Source: Cylindrotheca closterium
Taxonomy: Eukaryota; Bacillariophyta; Bacillariophyceae; Bacillariales; Bacillariaceae
Length of the DNA: 64,000 nt
Reading direction: 5' to 3'
Assembly (NCBI GenBank): GCA_933822405.4
Contig: CAKOGP040001335.1
Coordinates: 1 to 64,000, forward strand
The notes under the pieces are model-generated. The model was not told where the DNA came from and ran no database searches. It saw only the letters and a list, made by a program, of their open reading frames with translations. Shown here one piece after another: positions 51,659 through 63,050 of the stretch (the first letter of the stretch is position 1; each line of letters begins with the position of its first letter). The translations under genes were made by a program, and so were the position numbers.

Positions 51659-53894
51659 ATGTCGTGCCAAGGGGGTCTCCATCTCTTCAGAACTCTTGTG
51701 TTTTTTCTCCTTAGCATAACAATACTCGTTGACGGAAAATATGGTGAATCATCCACAGCAAAAGATGTTTTCGATTGGTTGAAACAAGACAGCAATTTCT
51801 TCCTGAACCGAAAGCTCCAATACCATGACGGCAATTTTCTAGCAAAAAAGGCAATCAAACAATCAGAAGTATTAATGATAATTCCAAGCTCATCCGTCAT
51901 GGTTGCTCCAGAAACGGAAGAAGACGATGATATGTTGTGTCAGCTATTACATGCCGTGTGGAAGGAGATTGAGCTCGGAGAAGCATCAACATATGCCCCC
52001 TATATTGGTTACCTTCAAGCGTCGCAGTCGGACCGAGAAATGATACCCGTACTTTGGTCCAATATCGGGCGCAGATTACTCAATATGGTCAGCATCACCT
52101 TGCCACGAAAACACATTACGACGTGGATTGATGGCTTTGACAACTGCTTTGACGCATTGAAAAAAAGTGACAACAGCAGCTGTGATGTACCCGACACAGA
52201 AAACTGCAAGGCTCCCGACCTTGATGATAAAGATGACGACCAGCACCAAGACATGGATGAAGAACAAGAAATAGCAGAAGATGGCAGCCTTATAACACAC
52301 GACGTCGACGCCATTGAAAATAGTGAGGAACAAAAGGCTCATCTCAAGGCGTTTGATATTGCAATCCAACATCAGATCGATCGACGTTTCCTTGTGCCCT
52401 TGTACGATCAAATACAGCACCATCACGTTGAATATAATGTGAATCACACAATTCAAGGGGACTATTCTGTAAAAGTGGTGGCATTGAAGGATATTGCCAA
52501 AGGAGAACAACTACAACGGCAGACTCTGACGTGTTTGTCGGAATGTGATGGATCCAAGAAGGATACTGTTACAAGTGTAATGAGAAACCATGGTCAGGTA
52601 CAAAACCATCCTCACTTTTGGAACTTCCCCGTTGGTGTGTCCTTTGCTTACGATCCTTCCAACAAGGATGAGCCCATACAATGGGTCAAGAAACCATTTG
52701 AATTGTGGAATGTGGAAATTATGGAGAACGAATACTCTCGGCAGCTTCGCGTGCGAGCAGGAGAAATCAACCAGTCTCGTCAGTCAATACCCGATGCGGA
52801 GTGGAAGCAGATTGATGCATATTCGCATGCCCTAATTAGTGCGTTGCAAGTCAGCGTTGCGGATGCCTATGAGATGTTTGATGAAGATGGCAACATCAAA
52901 GAGGCAATGCTGAAGGAACAGGAAGAGGAGAAAGAAAAAGAAGGAAACGAGGGTGACGACCAAGGGGACGAAGGGGAAGAAACTGAAGAGGGGGAGCATA
53001 CTGGCGACGGCGAGGGTGAAGAGGAAGAATTTGAAGAGCTTTTCGAAGAACAGATGGATGGCGAAAGTGACGAATGGTATTGCGACAATTCTTGCTTTGA
53101 AAATGGTGTGCCAACCAATGCATCTGGCTGTGACGAGGCGGAATGTTTCCTTGGAGACATTGCCGATCTTAGAGGATGCCCAGACTATCGATACAATGCA
53201 ATCCTGAACGAGACGGAATGGGTACTCATGAGGAGTGCCTACATTGCAATCGTGGGTCCAAAGAAGGCTACGGTCAATCTAACCTACTGGAGTGGGATGA
53301 AAGTGCCCTTTCGCGTTGGATATTCACCAGGAAGGGGGCGAGGCGTATTCTCGGTGGAGGACATTCCGAAGGGTACCCTCGTCTGGACTTCCGAGCATAC
53401 GGCAGCCTTCGAAACGGGAATTCAATATAGACAATTCTTGCGCGCACTACCTGATTTTATGGTGTGTGATCTTCTCATTTGGTGTTATACCGCAAAAGAT
53501 ATTAGGTAAGTTTTGTGTACCACCGGCGCAAGACCCTAAGATTGGAATTAAAATTGAAAAACTCACGTTTGGCTACCCTGCTGTTAGCGATGTTCATTAC
53601 ATTGGCTGCGACCTTGATGAAGGGTCCCTCTTTAATACATGTAAGTCCCTTTCATTTGTCTCCGAATCGATCGTTCATACTTGGATTGAAACTCAAGAGC
53701 TGACTTGTTTTCTTTTTATTTAATTTACAGACGACGATAGAGCAGAGTACAACATTGGAGGCTTGAAGGGAACCAAAGTCGACTTCAAAGCAAATGAGCT
53801 TGTTTATGCACTAAGAGATATCACAGCCGGAGAAGAATTGGTTACAGCCTACGGATCGTTTGACACTGATGACTTTGCCGCTTTTGATTTGTAA
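51659..53894 (+). CDS. Secretory-pathway protein with two SET-like regions
   Basis: Three exons: 51659-53505, 53588-53640 and 53731-53894, with introns of 82 and 90 bp, GTAAGT...AG and phase-consistent; 687 residues. A signal peptide (about 8-25) suggests entry into the ER. The first part (about 27-330) has the layout of SETD3/Rubisco-LSMT-like SET proteins, with acidic inserts. A long Glu-rich tract (about 420-480) and a Cys-containing segment follow. The C-terminal part (about 535-687) reads as a second SET core: GRGRGVFSVEDIPKG, and after the splices TYDDRAEYNIG and ITAGEELVTAYG. SET domains methylate lysines with SAM. The canonical NH-x2-x-PN motif is not evident in either part, so catalysis is doubtful. 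The small middle exon (53 nt) is needed to reach the C-terminal motif. Confidence 0.75.
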
Positions 53895-54599
53895 GGAGGG
53901 ATCTTGGGCAGCATTCTTCCGACCTGTATCCGGACCTGTGGGTTCCCAGCCAGTGCTTGGAATGTCGTCAAAGCGAGCATGAAATCAAATCCAGCGAAAT
54001 TCAAGAGCGCCATGAGTCACTTTGATTCCTTTCTCGAAATCTATCCGCTGAACGAATGTGGGGAAAGAGTTCCGCAATCATATCGTGCCCGCACAACCTA
54101 AGGTCTCCATCAACAAAACGATGTTCACGATATCTTTGGCAAGTTCGCAAGTTATCTTGCCGCAAAAACAAACCAAAATAACAGCTAATGGGTGCCAAAC
54201 GGATGAAATGCTATCAACTTAGTTTTCGTTTAGCTAAGAATATCTCTCTCAGTGCTATTGTGACTATGGTACCTCCTAGACTGTACTACTTCTAGTCAAT
54301 CGGGGGTGCTGGAGCTACGTCCCCCACAAGAAACACTGGCCTGCACACGCTCACCGTGTGTGCTCGAGACACTTCAATAATGGTAGGTACATCAACAGTC
54401 CCAAATCTTTCATTCCGGGAATAAAAAAGATTTGGGTCACGCTTCATTGCAGTTTCAAACTTTTGATTTCAAAAAGGCGGAAAGACAACCTGTCTGGGAG
54501 ATCAGAAGGGTCGAATAAATCCCAGACCTCGTCATTACTCTACCGTATTACTCTCTTGATTGCTGCTTGAGGATCCGCCACAACTCATCCACTGTGACA
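53895..54599. promoter_or_regulatory. Spacer upstream of the MscS-like gene
   Basis: 705 bp. Open frames at 53904-54101 and 54358-54570 are short and without features, and the first lacks an ATG start. A GGGGG (54302-54306) / CCCCC (54321-54325) inverted pair could form a small hairpin. Presumed promoter of the channel gene; nothing else seen. Confidence 0.4.
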
Positions 54600-56178
54600 A
54601 TGATGACTAGAAACTCAAAATTTGTGATTGGAGTGTCGCTCCTGTTGAATTTGATGATTCAGGGAGGAGCGACCTTCACTTCCTCGATGAATCACCACGT
54701 CCACAACAACCAGCGACCTTCGATTATTTCCATGACACCTTCGCAGCATGTTCTGCAGCACTTGCGTGGAGGTGAAACAGCCGCAGAGGAGGTTTTGAAA
54801 CCTCTCAAAGCGCCAAGATTTCAAAACATGGTATTGACCAATCACCCTGAAGTAAGAGATTTCTTCGTAAGGACAGCGGAATCTTGTACAAAAGGCTGGA
54901 CGGCGGTCAAGGATAGCTTTTACGCAGCCGATGTCATCGCGTTGGTCTGCTTAGTCATTCTTCCGATTCCTTTGGCAAGGATGTACCACAAGATCTTCTA
55001 CCAAATAGTCCCAATCTTTGTTCCATCCAAAGAAAAGAAGGAGTACCAAAGATCCAAGATTTCACGCGTTGGAAATTTTGCTGCTCAAGGAGGACGAATC
55101 GCATCGCTCGTCTACTTGGTCGAGATGGCCAGTAGATTCATTTTAAATGCCGCGGCTAGAGCGCCCAAGGCAGCCAAGGCAGCAGCGAAATCAGCCGTTC
55201 CAAAAAACCTGGAACCGCTGGCTAAATTTCCAAATTTCTTTGCCAATATAGCATATGGATATTGGATTGCCACGGAAGTGTCGAAAGCAAAGAGGAGACT
55301 CTTGCGCAAGGTTTACACTCGATTACCAGATCCAGAAACCTATGATGGGATGTTTGATTTTCTGATTTACATCACTGGTAAGTGATCATTCGTTTCGATG
55401 TTTATTCAAAGAATCGAAAGAATTCAGAAAGGTGGCTCATCGATTCGTCACTATGTTTTTTAGCTTCCATTATAGTGCTGGATGCCTGTCATTTCGATCT
55501 TGGGGGTTTAGTTCGATCCCTTGTTGCAGTTGGTGGTCTCTCTTCTATCGTAATCGGTTTGGCGTTGAAAGAACCAGTTTCCCAAATGCTACAAGGAGCT
55601 CTAATGATGGCTTCGAATAAATTCCACCGCAATGAGAGTATTCGACTGGGAGATGGGACACAAGGCAAAGTAGTGGATATTGGGTTATTGGAGACGACCA
55701 TAATGGGCGGAGACGATATTGTGCGTAACAGATGTCTTCTCTATTGACTTCTTGATGTGGTTGAAGGCAACGAACTAAACTGACTCACACGTTTGTTCTG
55801 TAGACGGTCAAGATTCCTCACAGCAAAATGACAGGCCAAAAGTTTTCAAACATTTCTCGCATGCAACGCTCTCAGGCAAAATTCGAGTTGCAATTTCATT
55901 TTGAGGACTTGGTTCGGATCGACGATATAGTACAAGCCCTGAAAGAAGAAATCCGAAGTGCCTGTCCGAAGCTCATTACAGACGGATCGCGTCCTTTCCG
56001 TGTCATGTGGACGGATATTGCCACAAATCATATTCTAGTGACAATCGATACTCATCACTATGTGCCGCCGTCCTCCGGTGCCTATTGGGAGGCTAGGGGA
56101 GCAGTTTTGTCGGCCATTTCGAGAGCTTTGGTCAAAACGAAAGGAAAGTTTGCTAATGGAGTGAAGATCAGTGGCTAA
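54600..56178 (+). CDS. MscS-family mechanosensitive channel, possible plastid protein
   Basis: Three exons: 54600-55377, 55464-55720 and 55804-56178, with introns of 86 and 83 bp, GT-AG and phase-consistent; 469 residues. The N-terminal hydrophobic signal is followed by GGATFTSS, which could be an ASAFAP-type site, suggesting a plastid envelope location as for plant MSL2/3. Several membrane helices follow. The pore helix and beta domain are typical: GGLSSIVIGLALKEPVSQMLQG, then DGTQGKVVDIGLLETTI and, after the last splice, TVKIPHSKMTGQKFSN. MscS channels open under membrane tension and release osmolytes. The longer frame upstream of 54600 has no ATG; Met at 54603 is equally possible. Confidence 0.87.
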
Positions 56179-56448
56179 ATAAAAGGACATATAGACCCAT
56201 TGCTATGCTACTTTCCTATTCAAGTTTCCGGGGGGGGGCTCGGGTCGTAAGGCACAGTACAACAGAGAGCCGATACATGTGCTGTAAGTCAATGGGTAGA
56301 TACAGGAGTCGAACTCGATTTACTCGGATGAGTCGATCTTTTCAAAGATCGCATCGCATCGATTCATTCTTCGACACGCATCCATCAACCAACCTATTGC
56401 CAAACGAAGTGGCAACCAACAACAGCAGTAGTATCTATTTTTTTCAGC

Positions 56449-58426
56449 ATGGCGTCGTTTCTCTCGATGGGCAGAGACACCTACAAGATCCCACTCACAA
56501 TGTTTCGTGAGAATAGGTGTGTCAATTGTGGATAATTTGGATTGTGATGAAGCGCCATTGACGACTGACCCTACTTTGATTTCGACTTCGACTTCAGAAC
56601 CAAACTTGCCAAATCGATAAAGTCCACAATGGATGAAAGGTACGTGATTCTGGAGAATATGCTTCAAACGCAAGTAGTCTCAACATGCTTTGATACGACA
56701 GTGCTTTGATTGTGTTGGTTGGAGGACCCAGTACCACTCGATTCGATAGCGACAACGAACCTGTGTTTCGGCAGGAAAGCTATTTTTGGTGGTTGTCTGG
56801 CGTAAAGGATGCAGATTGTGCTCTAATTCTCGACGAGGATGGAAGAATGACACTGCTGGTCCCAAATCTACCAGAAGACTATGCGACCATTATGGGCCAC
56901 ATTAAAAGTAAGGAGGAATGGAAGGAGCTCTATGGCGCTGATGATGTTGATTTCACAGAAAACCTCGAACAAGTCCTGGAAAGTAAGGTGGTGTCAAATG
57001 ACAAGTCAACAAAGATTCTTCTCATGGAGGGAGTGAATTCAGACTCTGGCAATACTTATGACCTCGCTCCCGAATTCAAATCGAATAAACTCGTTGAGCA
57101 ACAAGATAAGACAACCCTTTTCCCAATTCTCGCAGAGTGCCGTGTGCACAAGTCAAAATTGGAACTTGCGTTACTGGAACATGTAGCACAGATTTCATCC
57201 TTTGCACATTCCTATGTGATGAGAAATCTCAAACCAGGAATGATGGAATATCAAGCGGAGTCTCTGTTCATGCATTATGCGTAAGTTCAATTCGTGGACC
57301 AACGATTTCTACTTCTTCTCGCCACTGCGTTTCTCATCATTTTTCCTCACAGGTATTTCAACTTTGGTAAGACCACTGAATTATGTTGCTAGTTGTTTTG
57401 AAGGCGCTCAGAATACAGTTTTGGATTGCAGGGTCCAGACTTGTCAGCTATACATCAATTTGCGGTTGTGGACCAAACGCTGCTATACTTCACTATGGGC
57501 ATGCTGGTGAGCCGAATGCTCGGCTGATAGGAGAAGAAGACAATTGTCTTTTTGATATGGGAGCAGAGTATCAATGGTGAGTCGCAGCCTGGGTTGAAAA
57601 TATCTTGAAGCTACTCTCGTTCTCACGGTCAAAAATAGCTATGCAAGCGACATTACATGTAGCTTTCCAGCGAATGGAAAGTTCTCTGCCAAATACCTCC
57701 CAATCTACAATGCTGTCTTGCAAGCTCAAATTACAGTCTATGAAATGTTGAAACCAGGGGTATCGTGGGTCGACTGCCACAAGGCGGCGGAGGTAAGATA
57801 TGATTTTAATGGACCGAACTTTGGTCATTCGACGCAGTACTGTAGCTAACTTTGGTTTCTGGAATTTCCTTTATAAGAAAACAATTTTGACAGCCCTAGC
57901 AGAAATGGGAATTGTAAGTAAGGGGCCCGATGTTTCATTCGATGACTTGGTAGAGTTGAGATTGGGGGGCATATTCATGCCTCATGGTTTGGGGCATTTT
58001 ATCGGGATCGACACGCATGATGTCGGTGGCTACTTGCCAGGCCATCAACCACGAATACAGCTGCCTGGATTGAGCAAACTCAGAACCGCCAGATTACTGG
58101 AAGAGAACATGGTTTTAACTGTGGAACCTGGGTGCTACTTTATTGATCATTTACTAGATGGAGCGCTGAACAATCCTGCTCTATCAAAGTACCTGAACGA
58201 ACAAAAGCTAAAGCCATATCGAGGTTACGGTGGTGTACGTTTAGAGGATGTGCTGGCAATAACTAAAGACGGCTGTGTCAACTTCACAGTTTGCCCAAGG
58301 ACTGTAGAAGAAGTCGAAGGAGTGATGGCTGGAGGTAAATGGCCACCAATGAAAGACTCTACTCCAGAGCTAAGAAGAATCAATCTTGTACGGGCATCTC
58401 CAATGCTTGGTCCACTAGGCACCTAG
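56449..58426 (+). CDS. PEPD: Xaa-Pro dipeptidase (prolidase)
   Basis: Seven exons: 56449-56516, 56598-56639, 56702-57280, 57353-57366, 57432-57576, 57639-57792 and 57878-58426, with introns of 62-85 bp, all GT-AG; 516 residues. Spliced protein aligns by eye with animal prolidase throughout ([33 protein letters not shown]). All five metal ligands are visible: Asp in LFDMGAEY, Asp in YASDITC, His in MPHGLGHF, Glu in TVEPGCYF and Glu in GVRLED. Prolidase is a Mn2+ cytosolic enzyme that cleaves X-Pro dipeptides and recycles proline. Exon 4 is a 14-nt microexon encoding YFNF. No targeting signal is visible. Confidence 0.94.
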
Positions 58427-58659
58427 AGGTTTAAAAATCTACTTGACTATACTAACAGCTCGTTATCGCGGTAATTTTTCGGTCATTAAACACACACACA
58501 TCCATCTCATGAGTTTTCGGTACAGTCTTCCAATATATCCAGATGGAATAAACTGATCTTATCCAATTATTCGTTAAATGGCTTCCAGTTGCTATAGAAA
58601 ATTGTGGTTCATAGTTGAAGCAGAAAAAGTGGAGCCGGCCCCAAGATGGAAAGTAGTGA

Positions 58660-60610
58660 CTAATTCAAACTCCCCAAAGCTCTCTTTCTGGAGCTTTCGG
58701 TTTGCACTGAGCAAGTCTCATCCGCGCGATCACAACATAGCGTACAACAGTGACATTTCATCTCGTTACTCCCAGAACAATCCGCCGTCAGCTCCTTCAA
58801 CGTAGATTCCCTTAACTTGCACAGCTCATTTGGTACCTTTCCTGTGAAATAACTCAATTCAAAGTGCGCCCGTTCCAATGCCCGTAGCTTCGAAATTTCA
58901 CCTGGTATGTAGCCATCTAACAAAGTGTTTGAGAGTCTCAAGTCTTTCAGCTTTGCCAAATCACCAATGTCTTTACTCAATCGGCCCCAAACTTGATTGC
59001 CTTCCAACCTTAAGACCTCTAGGTCGCGCAGTCTCCAAATATTGTCTGGAAGTTCACCTGTGAAACTATTTCCTTGGAGTTGAAGTTCGACTGAAAAGTA
59101 ATTGAACGAATGAGAATGGGCCAGCCAGCACAAGGCAATAGCACCAAATCGATGACTTACCCAAATTCTCTATGGTCCCTAGCGAGGTCGGAAAAGTTCC
59201 AAGCAAACCACAATGTGCAAGGTTAAGGTCTTTCAAATTCGTTAGACCCTTCATCGATGATGGCAAATCCGAAATGATCAAACTTCCTTGCAGCTCCAGA
59301 GTTTCCAACTTTCGCAGCGTTCCAACTTGTTCACTTAGTTCGACTACGAGTCCTACATTCGAATTCAAAATCAAAGTATCCAATTCCACCCAATTGTTTG
59401 GGAGAATTACCAATCCTGAAATTTCGTTGTTGGACAAGTCCAAAGTCGACAAGTTGGTCCACTGTTGCCATTCGGTAGGAATAGTTCCTTCAAAAAGATT
59501 GTGGCTCAAAGACAAATACTGCAACTGACTCCAGCCTTGCCAAGCTGGCAAGAGGTTTCCCAAGTTATTGTCCGAAAGATTTACAATCTGGACTTGCTCC
59601 AATCCTGATAATTCCTTAATCAAACTTCCGACCAGATTATTCTTTGACAGAGACATTTGCATGACGTGCCCTCGATCATCGCATTCAATCCCATACCAAT
59701 CGCATTCCGAGGTCCCACTAAGCCATCGTTTCTTCAGGTTCCAAGGAGGGTTCAATCCGAACCGTTCGTAATACTCGGGACAGTCTTCAAAATCCTGCGA
59801 GTGAGCACAAACAACTTCGTCGCCGTGCGAGATACATCTGGTATCAAGGGCATCAGCTTCGTCGGGAGGCAAGGTTTCACTGGGAACCGCACTGCATACC
59901 TCCCAAGTGGAAGTGATGAGACCACCGCCGCTGGCAAAATAAAAGGTGGCCAACACGAAACGTTGGACAATGGTGGGATAGTTCTCGTTCCATCGTAGTT
60001 GGTCAACATTCATCATCCATTCATACGCCATTCGATGGGGGCTGTTCGACAGATCCAGCAAACGTTCAATATCGCCTCCGATCGCTTCCACGAGTTGGGG
60101 ATGGATGGATTGGAGTACAGGCATCGGCGACGGAGCCATGGTGGGTCCCATCGTCGGGTGAACTGGTTGTGTTGTTGCTGACGTCGGATTAGTTGTGGGG
60201 CCGCCGGTGAGAGGCCTTTTAGTTGGAGATACCACAGGAGGATCTGTGGAAGCTTGACCCTGAGAATAGAATGGTGCTCTGGTGAGTGGTGAGACAGTAG
60301 TAGGACTAAAAATTGGCGACCCCGTTTCCCCATAGACAATAGCCTCTTTGGTGAGAGGTGGCGTCGGTCCATCATTGCTCTCTCGCCCCAAATGCGCCAC
60401 CATCGTCGCAACCAAGATTATTACCCCTGTTAACAGAATGGACAACGCAATCAACTGATACTTGTGTTCTCGCAGCCACCATCCAAATCTTTCTCCACGT
60501 GACGGCCTAGAAGTATTCTTGCCAATTGGAATTTCCACAATGTCATCGAGCGATTGCTCGTCCGTGAATTTGGAGTGACTGCAATCTTCGTCACTGCTCC
60601 TGCTTCCCAT
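58660..60610 (-). CDS. LRR receptor-like membrane protein (diatom CDWY type)
   Basis: Exons 59161-60610 and 58660-59090, with a 70-bp intron (59091-59160; GTAAGT...TTTTCAG) joining G|TC within an LRR (IENLVELQLQGNSFTG). About 626 residues from the first true ATG; the frame is open further to about 60715 but without ATG, so an upstream coding exon is possible. A short acidic cytosolic part precedes one membrane helix (about 52-72). It is followed by a Pro/Thr-rich stalk (about 85-145), a helical N-cap, the SECDWYGIECDD cap, about ten LRRs and a terminal Cys cluster (CHCCTLCC). No kinase domain. This architecture is common in pennate diatoms and often proposed for cell-surface recognition; the ligand is unknown. 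It is convergent with PEPD. Confidence 0.8.
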
Positions 60611-60715
60611 GACAATATCAATGCTTCTGTCCAACTTCGAGGATATCGTATCAAGTGTGGTGTTGAGGATATCACCAAGGGTATAGTTTGCCAATTTTCG
60701 AATGAGGGTGTACCT

Positions 60716-61570
60716 GGAGCTTAGTCTTATTCGGTAGGTTCAATTCAATTAGCTTGGAAACAAACGTCTGAAAAGATTCTTGGCTCCTCCTCGTTGTCTG
60801 CTTACTCTGTATCAAATCTTATGATCGTCGTAGATGCGGTCGTGAATGTTTCGTCGAAGCCACAGAAGATTCATCTTATACAACAAATTTCATTCAATTG
60901 TATGACAATGAGTATGGTACAACGTTGCATGAATAACCCAACGCTTTCACTTCGATTGAAAATAAACGAAAATTCCCAGAACCGATTTTGAGATTTTTTT
61001 GGCGCGCAATTACGATGTGATTGATTCGGTCGACTCGCATTTACAGAAAAAACCAGAGAATACCTACTGTATCTGTTGGTGATCACAAAACCAGAACGCA
61101 ACACTTTCCATATTACAAATCCAAGCAGAGTCAAAACCAAAAATGTAACCGAAGGCACCAGAACTGAGTGCAATTCATTCTGCAATGGCCATGACTGTGG
61201 TCTTCCGACCAGGCCTGGCTGCTGGCCATCATACTAGTACTAGAGGAGTAGCTACGAGGAGGAGCAGGAATCTGATTGCCAAGTTACCAACCGAGAAATC
61301 CCAAGGTGGCATTAATTAGCCTGTATCAAGAGTCAGACAAAAAATCAGTCCATCCAGAATTACCAGCTAAAATAGAAACGTCGAATGATAGAGCACTACA
61401 GTACGATACCAGTAGAACAGTATCGCAGGGGTTGTTGTCAAGTCAACTCGACAAGATCAATCGGACGAGTCAGTCAACATTTGTGACGTCAAGAAAAAAA
61501 AAAGACAGTTTTTAAAATGATTATGATCAACCATCACAAAACAAAGCTGCACTGATTTCGTCAACACAAA
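60716..61570. promoter_or_regulatory. Divergent spacer between LRR gene and plastid-type membrane protein
   Basis: About 855 bp. An open minus-strand stretch (60871-61185) encodes a membrane-helix-like segment (FLVLTLLGFVIWKVL) but has no ATG and no linking splice pattern I trust. A short A-rich run lies near 61492-61503. No other structure seen. Confidence 0.4.
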
Positions 61571-62887
61571 ATGCCACTAATAGTGGCAGCAATCACTCAT
61601 GCGTTGCTTATACTCTCCTTGAAAGGAAATCTTTTGATGGCGTGTGCATTTCCCTCGTCCAAGCTTCTTTCATTGGGTTTGTTGCAGTCGAATCCAATCG
61701 TGCGCTCGACATCAAATTGTTTCGACCCACCCAGCAAAATACGCAATTTTGAGCTTTCGTCCTTCATATCAGATGGTGCCATGGAACAGGATCTCCTGTC
61801 CTATCTTCCGAAGCGAGGACAAGCTGTGCCACCCGATTTTCTCCAGCTGATTCGAGGCGCGACAACCCGATATAGCAACCCATCATCTTTTGCTAAGGGC
61901 GAAAGCTTGTGTGGAATAACACATATTATGGATGTGATTGACTTTGAATACAAGGTTTCACCCAATCCGCCCATCGCCATTCGAAATGTGACGTATACAA
62001 ACCAACGAATATTGACTAAGCTTCTTTCTGTGTGCCTTTTCCATCAACTGCCGGCTCCAATTGTTTGCGAAGTTTTGAAGGAATATGATGTCCGGAATGA
62101 AAAAAGCAGTAACAACAATGATGTCACTAACGTAGAGGAAGAGGATTGTTTTCGAACTTGTCTGCAAGCCCTGAAAGAAGACGGATGGAGAGCAATTGCT
62201 TTCCCCGAAGGCATGCGAGTTCAGGTGCGACCCGGCCAAGTATGCTCAGCTTGGAAGGATGATTTACCATCGCGAAAAGTCACTCCAGAAATGGCGGTTG
62301 CCTTGTTGGAGAAGGCGCACGTTGCCAACAATCCTCCACCGCCCACATCCCTACCTTCTGACACTGATACTTCTACACGGCAAACAGATACACCCATTAA
62401 AAAATACAAACTTGTGGGTCCCTCCTTCCCCAGAGACAGGGTGACGCTTGCAAGCAAAATCAAAACCCGGATCACCACGATACTTTCCAAAGTGCGATCC
62501 AAAACGCAAAAGCTGACCGAGAAACTCAATCAGGCGGGAAGAGCTGGTTTCCTGGCCTATGGTTTCTTGAATTTCGCACTCTACGCGGGTGGTACTCTTC
62601 TCCAATGGCATCATATTTCGATTTCTGGACCACCCACAATATCCAGCCAATTACAAAAGTTGGGGAAAGCCTTGGGTACGGTCTACGTGGGTTCTCAAGT
62701 GACCAAACTACCCCGCATTGCTCTTGCCGTGGCCTTGGCACCCGTAGGCAATCGATCCCTGGATTGGTTGCACGAGAAGCTAGGTGTATCCGAAGGGACA
62801 GCCTTTGGAATTTTGACTGCTGCCTTGATTGGGTCGTTTTTGGCTGTGGTCGGGATTTTGATAGTTGGATCGGCTCTCTTGGAGTAA
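61571..62887 (+). CDS. Plastid-type integral membrane protein of unknown function
   Basis: 438 residues, one exon. The N-terminal signal peptide ends in MACAFPSS, one of the clearest ASAFAP-type sites in the window, so plastid import is strongly suggested. Residues about 70-240 form a soluble region without recognisable motif. A Pro/Thr-rich linker follows, then a basic amphipathic helix. The C-terminal 120 residues hold three to four membrane segments with AYGFLNFALYAGG, GSQVTKLPRIALAVALAP and a Gly-rich last helix. The C-terminal pattern resembles a plant chloroplast membrane protein family with the same GSQVTK...ALAP core, without assigned function. Confidence 0.75.
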   Translation: MPLIVAAITHALLILSLKGNLLMACAFPSSKLLSLGLLQSNPIVRSTSNCFDPPSKIRNFELSSFISDGAMEQDLLSYLPKRGQAVPPDFLQLIRGATTRYSNPSSFAKGESLCGITHIMDVIDFEYKVSPNPPIAIRNVTYTNQRILTKLLSVCLFHQLPAPIVCEVLKEYDVRNEKSSNNNDVTNVEEEDCFRTCLQALKEDGWRAIAFPEGMRVQVRPGQVCSAWKDDLPSRKVTPEMAVALLEKAHVANNPPPPTSLPSDTDTSTRQTDTPIKKYKLVGPSFPRDRVTLASKIKTRITTILSKVRSKTQKLTEKLNQAGRAGFLAYGFLNFALYAGGTLLQWHHISISGPPTISSQLQKLGKALGTVYVGSQVTKLPRIALAVALAPVGNRSLDWLHEKLGVSEGTAFGILTAALIGSFLAVVGILIVGSALLE

Positions 62888-63050
62888 CAAGGAGGATCAT
62901 AGAGGCCATGATGATTATCCCCCCTCAATCACAATGATGTCGAGCGCATCGCCATAGATACACCCTTTCCCTCATATTCTAGACTAGTACATTTACGCAC
63001 ACACCATGCTACTTGCAAAATGAACTAAAAGTAGCTTTGATTTGTCCAAC

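Noticed and set aside
53904..54101. 65-codon frame just after the SET-protein gene
   Set aside because: Begins with TTG, no domain, and lies in the expected 3' flank.
60871..61185. Minus-strand open stretch with a membrane-helix-like segment upstream of the smaller LRR gene
   Set aside because: No ATG in frame, and the LRR protein already has its own membrane helix; no convincing splice donor/acceptor pair joins them.
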